From Vulcaniibacterium tengchongense (GTDB taxonomy: Bacteria; Pseudomonadota; Gammaproteobacteria; Xanthomonadales; Xanthomonadaceae), in contig NZ_RKQN01000004.1 in the NCBI RefSeq assembly GCF_003814555.1, positions 124,001-188,000 of the forward strand: a DNA stretch of 64,000 bases, read 5' to 3'. The notes under the pieces are model-generated. The model made no database searches, was not told the DNA's origin, and saw only the letters and a list, made by a program, of their open reading frames with translations. Position numbers and translations under genes: made by a program. Shown piece after piece: positions 57,488 through 64,000 of the stretch (positions are counted from its first letter, which is position 1; each line of letters opens with the position of its first letter).

Positions 57488-58044
57488 CTGCAGGCTCACC
57501 CGGGCCTGGACGGGCAACGCTTCGCGCCGATCGCGATCGAGCACGTCGCCGCCAACAATCTCGGCACGGGCATCGTCGCCCTGCTCGACAGCCCCGAACT
57601 GGAGCGCGACAGCTACCGCAACCGCTTCCTCGCCGTGCCCGAAGGCACGGCGCTGGTGCCGCTGCCGCCCCCAAGCCGCTCGCCCCGGGCGCAGACCGCG
57701 CGCGTGGTCGGCCTGCCCGACGCGGCCAACACCGCCAGCCGCGACCACCAGGTGCGGATCCAGTTCCCGTGGCAGCGCGGCGTCGCGCCGCAGGCGGGCG
57801 GGCTGAGCGACACCGGTTCGCGCGCGCATCCCGAAGGCCACGCGCCGGGCGACCACACCGCCGGCACCTGGGTGCGCGTGGCCGAATGGCTGGCCGGCCC
57901 GAACTGGGGCAGCCACGCCCTGCCGCGCATCGGCAGCGAGGTCCTGGTCGAGTTCCTGCACGCCGACATCGACCAGCCGGTGATCGCCGGGCAGCTGTAC
58001 AACGGCGAGGCCGCCCCGCCGTTCGCCGCCGGCATGGACGCCGG
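57488..58044 (+). pseudogene. Truncated vgrG fragment, direct repeat copy B
   Basis: This is the second copy of the vgrG2 segment 52743-53302. It encodes LDGQRFAPIAIEHVAANNLG through VLVEFLHADIDQPVIAGQLY. A one-base and a two-base deletion near 57665-57695 change about eight residues before the frame returns. There is no start codon or VgrG N-terminus, and homology stops abruptly at 58044, where unrelated AT-rich DNA begins. It is a recombination scar, not a working spike gene. Confidence 0.9.
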
Positions 58045-58053
58045 TATCCTTTC

Positions 58054-58299
58054 ATGGAAAGCAAAGTCTACAACAACAGGAAGTTCTCTTTTGCTTGGGG
58101 ATTATGGAACGATGGAGCATCTTCTAAGCATGGGCTCATGAAAAGCAAAGATGAGGCCATTGCTGGCTATCAAAGGTATATCGATCTGCATTCGGCAGCC
58201 GGCAAACCCTCTGACAAGAGCTGGCATGGAATCGGCAAAAGAAACCTGGTGCCGGATTATGCAAAATCGCGTTTGACAGCACTGCGAGGTCAGCAATAA
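58054..58299 (+). pseudogene. C-terminal stub of a toxin gene
   Basis: An 81-codon open stretch (FSFAWGLWNDGASSKHGLMK, DEAIAGYQRYIDLHSAAGKP, SWHGIGKRNLVPDYAKSRLT) starts exactly where the vgrG repeat ends and terminates with TAA overlapping the next ATG (TAATG at 58297-58301). It is in a different frame from the vgrG scar and has no ribosome binding site. The overlap with an exported-protein gene is the pattern of an effector tail next to its immunity gene. It could still be expressed as a small protein from the ATG at 58054, but that is less likely. Confidence 0.6.
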
Positions 58300-59150
58300 T
58301 GAACTTCTTTACCAGCACAGCATTGTTTGTTCTGTTGCAGGCCGTCACCAATGGTGCATCCACTCGCCCAATCGATCTTGATGGGGACAACAAGCCTGAT
58401 GAAATTATTCAACTCCCTCTGCAAATCGCTGAAGATCAAGCCAGCTCGCACCGTGAGATAGTCCTAAAACTTTCCAGCCTACGTCTACCGTTGCGGGCCC
58501 ACCTTCACTCCGATACCACAAGTTTAGAAGTCTATCCAGACCACGGCAGCCTGCTGATTGTCGACCACTCTGAGCGATCTAGTCGCGATGCCGCTGAGTT
58601 TAATTATTCCGTTTTTAGATGGAGCAGAGACAAAAATACACTTTGCCTGCACGCCGAGGTGAGCGGAACACCTGCAAACCAGTTGCAAGGAGAAAGAATC
58701 CCAAAAGAAGCGGAAGTCACTTTTTACGCGCCTTGCGCTGCCTTTGGCGGAAAAACACCTCCACAACCCCTCGCGCCAGAAAATGCCCGTCGAGCAGCAT
58801 TGATTGAGCTTGCAACCCTCGGCAAGAATGAAAAAATACCTGAATATTTAGCGATCCAATTAGCTTCCATTGTAGACGCAAGCAACGTCGCCATAATAAA
58901 TGACGCCGGATACTATCAAGAACAGGCTGGATTTCTGGAGTCAGCGCTGATTATTCTGAATGCCGTCCATAACCGCTTTCCTAAGCGGGTTGTTGCGCGA
59001 CTCAATCTTGCCGACACTTATTGGAAGCTAGGAAATAAAATGCGTGCCTGCGCCCTTTATGGCGAATATCTATCCGCCGCGAGGAAGAGCAAAACCCCGC
59101 CTTCGCCCCATGCGATTGAGCGCGCACAATGCGAGAGCAGCAGCCACTAA
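58299..59150 (+). CDS. Exported protein, candidate orphan immunity protein
   Basis: 283 residues. The N-terminus (MNFFTSTALFVLLQAVTNGA) is a signal peptide. PIDLDGDNKPDEI is a DxDxDGxxD calcium-type (VCBS/FG-GAP-like) motif right after it. The C-terminal part (YYQEQAGFLESALIILNAVH; RVVARLNLADTYWKLGNKMR; ACALYGEYLSAARKSK) has TPR-like helices. DNA is clearly more AT-rich than the core genome. It overlaps the toxin stub by one base, so it is probably an immunity gene whose toxin has been truncated. Confidence 0.7.
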   Translation: MNFFTSTALFVLLQAVTNGASTRPIDLDGDNKPDEIIQLPLQIAEDQASSHREIVLKLSSLRLPLRAHLHSDTTSLEVYPDHGSLLIVDHSERSSRDAAEFNYSVFRWSRDKNTLCLHAEVSGTPANQLQGERIPKEAEVTFYAPCAAFGGKTPPQPLAPENARRAALIELATLGKNEKIPEYLAIQLASIVDASNVAIINDAGYYQEQAGFLESALIILNAVHNRFPKRVVARLNLADTYWKLGNKMRACALYGEYLSAARKSKTPPSPHAIERAQCESSSH

Positions 59151-59201
59151 ACCGATTCGAACTGAGGCAGCCACGCTCTGTGCATCGGCAGTAATATAGG
59201 A

Positions 59202-59525
59202 ATGAGCACTCGCTTTGCCGGGGTTTTTGCATCTATCCTCCTTGTTGCATGGCTTCATTTGGCGCCAGCAGCACAAGAAGATCAGACCTACAACCACTTA
59301 CATCTGACTCAAGGAGAATCGATAGCATCCGGCAGCCTGTGCGCGAGGACCAGTTTTCGCGCTGCCTATAAGGATGATGCCATGGAATATGCTACAAAGT
59401 CCGGCTCGTTGAGAATCCAGAACCAACTGGAAGATGGCGTTCCCGAATTGATCGCTGGCGACTTGATGGCCATTGCAGCGCCGACGGCAGCGACAGCATT
59501 CCTTACGCCGCCTATAAGAATCTGA
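59202..59525 (+). CDS. Short exported protein, probably a truncated immunity gene
   Basis: 107 residues. The signal peptide TRFAGVFASILLVAWLHLAP is cleaved near APAAQ-ED. The first 25 codons are a near duplicate of the gene starting at 63921 (GVFASI.LV, HLAPAAQ in both). The rest (FRAAYKDDAMEYATKSGSLR, IQNQLEDGVPELIAGDLM) runs into the frame of the following toxin remnant with a frameshift near 59480, so the gene is probably a fusion of an immunity 5' end with decayed sequence. It may no longer be functional. Confidence 0.5.
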   Translation: MSTRFAGVFASILLVAWLHLAPAAQEDQTYNHLHLTQGESIASGSLCARTSFRAAYKDDAMEYATKSGSLRIQNQLEDGVPELIAGDLMAIAAPTAATAFLTPPIRI

Positions 59526-60987
59526 GCAAGGAGGACAAGGATCGCTACTCCCGCCGACAAGTGCTGGTGCCTTCAGGTCAGCCTATCTGGGTAGAGCGCG
59601 CTCAACTAGGCAATGAGGCGATCACCACGGGACGATCCCTCAATGCATGGAGTCAATTCCCCTTGAAAGTGGGGCAGGGCGATGGCCCCACGAATGGCTT
59701 TGTCCGTGTGGTCGCAATCAAGCACTTAGCCAAGAGCGCCGCGGAACCCGACGGCACCCGCTGGTGGGAAGTGGACGTGGGTATGATCGACGGCAACACG
59801 CGCACCGGTTGGGTCCGCGAGAAGGATCACCCCAAGGTGACGCTCTGCTCGCCATGGGATTGGCCGGGTTTCGAACACGTGGAAGCCGATGCGACGACTC
59901 CGGAAGCGCTTTATGCGCGCCACATCGTCGCCACCAAGCAAGCGCGGCCAGACGAGAAGGCTGCGCTCGAGGCGCGTGCCGCGGAAGCCAGCGGTGGCCC
60001 TCTGTTCTCGCGGCTCTGCGATGCCATCGATCTGGACGACGACCGCGCGCTAACGCCGGAGGAACTGCGCAAAGCGCTCAAAAAACCATGGTGGCTGAAG
60101 CGCTTTCGCGGCTGATCGTGCATCACGTCAGCGAATGGGGAACGCCCCAGGCGCAATGGGATGCCATCGATGCGCATATTCCGCCCAACCGCAAAGGCGA
60201 CTGGCAACAGGAGAAGCAGCGCATTCAATCGCTGCAGTGGCGGAACAAGGTGCCAGCGCTGGGCGAGCCCAAGATCCATCATTTTCATCCAATTTCAGCC
60301 ACAGAGATAAAGGCAAGATAACAGAAGAAATGCTGCGTGCGATATTCAATGCGCGCAATGTTGACGTAAATAAATTGCAGTCCGTTGCGAAAGGGATAAA
60401 CAACAACATGGAAGAATATAAACTTGACGTTCCTTTAAGGCTATCGCACTTCTTTGCTCAAACGCGCGAAGAGGCTGGCGCGAATGCGAGGACAATTGAA
60501 AACCTCGACTACTCTCCCGAAGGACTTAAAGCTACTTTCGAATATTTCCGGAACCATCCAGCCGAAGCTGAGCTCTACGGTAGGACTTCAGAGCATCCTG
60601 CCGACCAAGAAGCTATCGCAAACAGGGCTTATTCCAATAGAGAGGGGCATGGAGCTCCCGAACCAGGAGAGGGATGGCGGTGTCGTGGGCGCGGCCTCAA
60701 AATACTGACATTGGAAAAGAACTATCAATCTTTTCAAGATGAATACGCTAAATCCAGATGAACAGCCAGACTTCGTCAGCCCTACTATCAACAACAAAAT
60801 ATCCTGCACGATCATCCGTATTTTTCCGGCCACATCACGACCTTTATAGCATTGCAGATTCCAGACCCTCGAGCGAGAGCGTAGATAAAATCACGGAAGT
60901 AATTAACCTGCGCACCAACGGCTACGCCGCGCGAAGAGATCATTTTACGAGAATCGGAATGAGAAGATTTTCCACGAAATCGAATAG
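59470..60987 (+). pseudogene. Frameshifted T6SS effector with SH3-like, EF-hand and GH19 muramidase domains
   Basis: Joining three frames rebuilds an effector. YAAYKNLSKEDKDRYSRRQV and TGWVREKDHPKVTLCSPWDW form an SH3-like region. DLDDDRALTPEE is a canonical 12-residue EF-hand loop. HHVSEWGTPQAQWDAIDAHI and KIHHFHPI precede a GH19 chitinase/endolysin domain (LRLSHFFAQTREEAG; NLDYSPEGLKATFEYFRNHP; EHPADQEAIANRAYSNREGH; GWRCRGRGLKILT; HHDLYSIAD). Frameshifts fall near 60090, 60295, 60750 and 60950; the natural end ...NEKIFHEIE stops at 60987. The start is missing. The domain order resembles a peptidoglycan-cutting toxin. Confidence 0.75.
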
Positions 60988-61555
60988 CTGCGTCGGCATA
61001 TTTTTATCACTTGCCATATTTGCAGGGAACACGCACGCAAAAGATTGCGAAGCAGCCAGCATCGAGCCCAAATGTGAATTCAGTCCGAGCCTTACGATAA
61101 ATTTCCCATTCCCTCGGTCGACCATTCACTTCTTTCTTGCTGACCAGGCAGGGCCTGCGGAAACATCGGTTCTGATCAAAACCCCTGGAGGCAAAAAACT
61201 TCTACTGGACTCGATAGGCGCGGAGGGAGGTGAAATTCCGAAGATTGAGTCCACGTTCCTCGCAGATGCCAACAAGGACGGAAAGAACGACCTTCTCATT
61301 CTGGCTAGCTGGAATATCAATCATCCTGGGCTCAAAACTACGGGAAATTATTTTCGGACCTTCGTGTATGGCTATGACGATATAAGGGGCGGCCTCTACC
61401 GAATCGAATGCGCAGAGGAGATTATAGGAAGCGGGATTGTTGGAACTGTGGAGGGCGAGAAAGAGAATTACCCGTACACGAATGCTGGAAGAATCCGGAA
61501 GCTGCTCCAGCATAGCCAATGCTCTTTGAAATCAACCGCCGATTCGCAAGATTAA
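60959..61555 (+). CDS. Exported protein, candidate immunity protein of the GH19 toxin
   Basis: 198 residues from the ATG at 60959, which gives a clean signal peptide (basic MRRFSTKSN, hydrophobic [13 protein letters not shown], cleavage after NTHA). It overlaps the last 29 bases of the decayed GH19 toxin gene. The mature sequence has [20 protein letters not shown], a DxNxDGxxD calcium-type motif like that of the protein at 58299, and Cys in [13 protein letters not shown] and IECAEE. The frame is open further upstream, but that part encodes the toxin C-terminus. The gene is intact although its toxin is broken. Confidence 0.7.
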   Translation: MRRFSTKSNSCVGIFLSLAIFAGNTHAKDCEAASIEPKCEFSPSLTINFPFPRSTIHFFLADQAGPAETSVLIKTPGGKKLLLDSIGAEGGEIPKIESTFLADANKDGKNDLLILASWNINHPGLKTTGNYFRTFVYGYDDIRGGLYRIECAEEIIGSGIVGTVEGEKENYPYTNAGRIRKLLQHSQCSLKSTADSQD

Positions 61556-61561
61556 GTAGGA

Positions 61562-62105
61562 TAGCGAGCGCAGCACCTGCGGCAGGCCGTGGTCGCGCTT
61601 GAGCTGCTCGAGCACCCGCAACAGGCGGCTGGAGTTGATCGACGTGTCGACCTCGATGTGCAGCGCCTCGCGGTTAAAGTCGTCGACCACGTTGAAGGTC
61701 CGGAAGCGCCGGCCGCAGGCCAGCGCATCGCTCATGAAATCCATCGGCCAGACGGTATCCGGCAGCTTGGGGGCGTACAGTGCGGCCCGTTCGCGCTGGG
61801 CAGACGTTTGCGGGCAGCACGCCGCAGGTTCAGTCGCATAGCCCGGTACACACGGTAGATTCGCTTGTGGTTCCACTGCGGGTGACTGCGCCGAAGAAAC
61901 GCCCGAGACTTCCAGAAGCCGCGGCTGGGCCGTTCTTCGATCAGTCGGGCCAACGCTACGATCAACTCGGCGTCGCGCACGGTCCAATCCAGCGGTGGCC
62001 GGTACCACGCCGCCTCCGACAGGCCCGCGCAGGCACAGGACCGGCGCACTGGCCGCGCATGCACCTCCACGAGGCACCGTACCGCCCCACGCTTGCGCAC
62101 CGGCC
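61562..62105 (-). pseudogene. IS3-family transposase orfB, frameshifted and 3'-truncated
   Basis: One frame gives [40 protein letters not shown] and [20 protein letters not shown]. After a frameshift near 61795 it continues [40 protein letters not shown] and [20 protein letters not shown]. The two Asp of the DDE triad (in WPMDFM and VDDFNRE) remain, but the third residue, Glu, is lost by truncation. The transposase cannot be active. Confidence 0.85.
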
Positions 62106-62372
62106 CTACAATTTTTTTTCGATCAGATCCTTCATCGCCGCGTTGTCCAGCGCCAACTCGGCGTACGTCCGCTTGAGCCGCGCGTTCTCCGCCTCGAACT
62201 CCTTCACCCGCCGCAGCTCGGATGCCTCCAGCCCGCCGTGTTGGCTCTATCATTTGTAGTACGTGGCCACACTGATGCCGGCCTGACGGCAAGTGTCCTT
62301 GACCGGCACCCCGGCATCGGCCTGCTTGAGGATCGAGACGATTTGCGGCTCGGTGAACTTCGAAGTCTTCAT
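62106..62372 (-). pseudogene. IS3-family orfA with internal stop codons
   Basis: From the ATG at 62372, KTSKFTEPQIVSILKQADAG and CRQAGISVATYYK form the usual helix-turn-helix. Then TGA TAG interrupts the frame where Trp and a basic residue are expected. SQHGGLEASELRRVKEFEAE and [20 protein letters not shown] follow in the same frame to TAG at 62106. Two adjacent stop codons make the gene non-functional. Confidence 0.8.
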
Positions 62373-62424
62373 TGGAACCTCCTGGCTGAAAGATGCCAGA
62401 AAGCTCTAATTTCAATCTCTATGG

Positions 62425-62513
62425 GAGGCGCGGGCTTACGATGGGACCAGCAATCTTTCGGCCTGCGATTCACCAACACCCAATCGGCATGCAGGATCCT
62501 CGGCGATGAATAG
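62425..62513 (+). pseudogene. Last codons of a toxin gene cut off by the IS remnant
   Basis: Between the IS3 remnant and the next start, one frame reads GLRWDQQSFGLRFTNTQSAC then RILGDE and stops with TAG at 62511-62513, overlapping the ATG at 62506. The composition and the stop-over-start overlap match the other toxin tails in this island. Everything upstream was removed or replaced by the insertion. Confidence 0.5.
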
Positions 62514-63402
62514 AGCTGCTCTAGCAACCGCTTTTGCGCTTCTAATTATTTGCGCTTGCAGGGCCGAACCAGCCTACCGGGTCGACAAATCGATCAGCCA
62601 TGGCGATAACGAGGATTCCATATTCTTTATTGACGATGACAACTACATTTTCGATGGCGGATGCAGGCTTTATAACCTCCAGAAGAAAAAATTCTCGAAG
62701 GATTGCGACTTACCGACAGACCCTCGCTGGGCAACACCGAGTCCTAGCGGGAAAAAGATTTTTGTGACATCCATTGGACCTGCCTCCGAAACGTTCGAGT
62801 CCTACATCTACGACACCGCCTCCCGAGGAATTGTTTTCCGCTTGCACAAGGCCATCTTTGCAGCACCGATTGCCGTCCACCCGAATGAAAAAATGCTCGC
62901 AATGATGAAGGGAAAAGATCCCGATGTTCCAGATTCTGGTCAAGTGGTGCTGACTGATCTGGAAGGGAACGCGCTTTCGTCGCCTGTAGATACTGGCGCG
63001 GTCATTAATCTACTATTTTCAGATGACGGCAGCGGCTTAAGCATCATCCGCGAAGATGGCACCGCTACTTTTTGCACTGTAGCCTCACATCGTCTTGGCC
63101 CTTGCCAAGATGATGCCCTCCCTTCCCCTTTCATTAGCCCCAACAGCCAATATGTCGTTAATTCTGACGGAAAGGCTGTGTCGTTACGAGACAGGACTGG
63201 ACTAGAACTATTTAAACTCCCTATGGACACGACCAAAGAGACGGGGCGTTATGTCTCATACTCCAGGGACGGACGCCGACTAGCAATTAAAGGACTACTT
63301 CCACAGGAGAATGGCAAGATAGCCCCGGGCTTCGTGGCAATCACTTTCGAAAAGCCAGTATTTGGACTAAGCAGTTCGACTACGGCATATAAGGCCGATT
63401 GA
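62506..63402 (+). CDS. Exported beta-propeller-like protein, candidate orphan immunity protein
   Basis: 298 residues. The signal sequence MNRAALATAFALLIICACRA could be read as a lipoprotein signal (Ala-Cys) or as ordinary. The mature part is made of repeating strand blades: PSPSGKKIFVTSIGP, AVHPNEKMLAMMKGKD, INLLFSDDGSGLSIIREDGT, ISPNSQYVVNSDGKAVSLRD, YVSYSRDGRRLAIKGLL. These S.DG and N.. turns are typical of WD40/TolB-like propellers. The DNA is AT-rich. It overlaps the stub of a lost toxin gene, so immunity is the likely role. Confidence 0.7.
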   Translation: MNRAALATAFALLIICACRAEPAYRVDKSISHGDNEDSIFFIDDDNYIFDGGCRLYNLQKKKFSKDCDLPTDPRWATPSPSGKKIFVTSIGPASETFESYIYDTASRGIVFRLHKAIFAAPIAVHPNEKMLAMMKGKDPDVPDSGQVVLTDLEGNALSSPVDTGAVINLLFSDDGSGLSIIREDGTATFCTVASHRLGPCQDDALPSPFISPNSQYVVNSDGKAVSLRDRTGLELFKLPMDTTKETGRYVSYSRDGRRLAIKGLLPQENGKIAPGFVAITFEKPVFGLSSSTTAYKAD

Positions 63403-63609
63403 GCCAGCGCCGATTTTCTGCCAATGCCTGCGGGCCAGTGACGCGACGCTGGCGCACTGCCAAGCCGGCACAGCCACTCTGGGTATCGGGCATTCGTGGA
63501 TGGCTCAACCGCGACTCATTCGATTTCGGCCTGGTTCCGCAACGCGTCCGGCCAGCCTGGTAATCGACAACCCGCAGACAGCAGTCGATATTCCCTGCAA
63601 CGCCAGACA

Positions 63610-63924
63610 CTGCAGGATTCTATTGCGCAAAGACAAACATCCATAGGGCAGCTGATAATGGCGCTACGGCACAGGCCTCTGCTGCCGCAAGTCGGCTAGT
63701 CAACCCGTATGAACGCCCTCCTGCGCCCAGACGGCGCCTTTTGGTTCTGGACTGAATTTAAAGAACTCCAAAATTGACCGTTACTACATCAGCCAACCGG
63801 ATCCATGGATGAAGATGCCCCCCAATGACGAGGTGGTCCATCGCGTAACCAAAAGATTGTAGATGGCGGTGACCGAGGACTCTCGGAGCGGCAGATGCTT
63901 CTCAAGAGAACAAGGAAAAAATGA
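63610..63924 (+). pseudogene. Decayed C-terminal part of another toxin gene
   Basis: Three frames can be joined. FYCAKTNIHRAADNGATAQA then SRLVNPYERPPAP is a linker-like stretch. GLNLKNSKIDRYYISQPDPW then MKMPPNDEVVHRVTKRL follows, then VDGGDRGLSERQMLLKRTRK K with the stop TGA at 63922-63924. That stop overlaps the ATG at 63921 (ATGA). Frameshifts fall near 63735 and 63858. The stretch 63403-63609 upstream shows no recognisable gene and may be older debris of the same toxin. Confidence 0.5.
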
Positions 63925-64000
63925 ATTTGGCACCCGCCGGAGTTTTTGCATCTATCCGGCTTGTCACATGCCCTCATTTGGCGCCAGCGGCACAAAAAAT
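63921..64000 (+). CDS. Start of an exported protein, runs off the window; paralog of 59202
   Basis: 26 codons are visible. AAGGAA lies 6 bases upstream of the ATG. GVFASIRLVTCPHLAPAAQ matches GVFASILLVAWLHLAPAAQ of the protein encoded at 59202, though the signal core is weaker. The ATGA overlap with the preceding toxin tail makes it another candidate immunity gene. Confidence 0.55.
   Translation, partial: MNLAPAGVFASIRLVTCPHLAPAAQK

Larger units (their letters stand above)
61562..62415 (-). mobile_element. IS3-family insertion sequence remnant
   Basis: This holds a broken orfA and the first part of orfB of an IS3-family element, with a run of eight A at their junction (AAAAAAAA, a typical frameshift site). 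orfB is cut at its 3' side at about 61562, in the sequence HGLPQVLRS that normally continues to the third catalytic motif, so the left end of the element is gone. The right end probably lies near 62415 (TGAAATTAGAGC read inward), but no matching terminal repeat survives to prove it. Confidence 0.8.

Noticed and set aside
58054-58299. An intact small toxin gene from the ATG at 58054
   Set aside because: The open stretch begins exactly at the vgrG repeat breakpoint, has no ribosome binding site and reads like a C-terminal tail, so a truncated toxin is more likely.

Overview
The window is high-GC DNA of a gammaproteobacterium. Gene families and neighbourhoods (atpIBEFHAGDC with the GtrA gene next to atpC, aceF and a lipoyl-domain lpdA separated by a small secreted protein, ybbAP facing tesA, palindromic REP-like repeats) point to the Xanthomonadaceae/Lysobacteraceae, most likely Lysobacter or a close relative. 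This is inferred from gene content; no rRNA or other marker gene is present.

Left half (1-29 kb), mostly core genome. A complete F1Fo ATP synthase operon lies on the minus strand (about 8.03-0.7 kb) with a recognisable promoter. It is followed by a possibly Fur-regulated DUF2061 gene, an outer-membrane barrel gene, pyruvate dehydrogenase E2 and E3 genes with an overlapping secreted-protein gene between them, an OmpW-type porin, a Fpg/Nei DNA glycosylase, an EamA exporter, a zinc alcohol dehydrogenase, a DUF1415 protein, an rsmC-like/rsuA/HAD operon with stop-start overlaps, an ybbA-ybbP ABC exporter divergent from tesA, and a secreted subtilisin-like protease.

Middle (29-51 kb), a type VI secretion system (T6SS). 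Two divergent units start near 47.8 kb. The minus-strand unit reads TPR lipoprotein, tssB, tssC, hcp, tssE, tssF, tssG, clpV, vgrG1, DUF4123 adaptor, a VasX-like (BTH_I2691-type) pore-forming effector, a DUF6708 membrane protein (possible immunity protein) and a PAAR tip. The plus-strand unit reads tssJ, tssK, tssL. tssM and tssA are absent from the window: after tssL comes a second, unusually long VgrG.

Right end (51-64 kb), an effector cassette island. VgrG2 is followed by a small exported protein, a dual-domain peptidoglycan hydrolase effector (lysozyme-like domain, two LysM, NlpC/CHAP-like domain) and its overlapping lipoprotein immunity candidate. A direct repeat of about 0.56 kb of VgrG2 then marks the edge of a region that becomes strikingly AT-rich. 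It holds the 3' ends of at least four toxin genes, each overlapping or abutting a gene for a secreted protein that is intact or runs off the window: a short toxin tip, a frameshifted SH3/EF-hand/GH19 muramidase, a tip cut by an IS3-family remnant, and one at the window end. The picture is a T6SS toxin tip graveyard in which immunity genes outlast their toxins.
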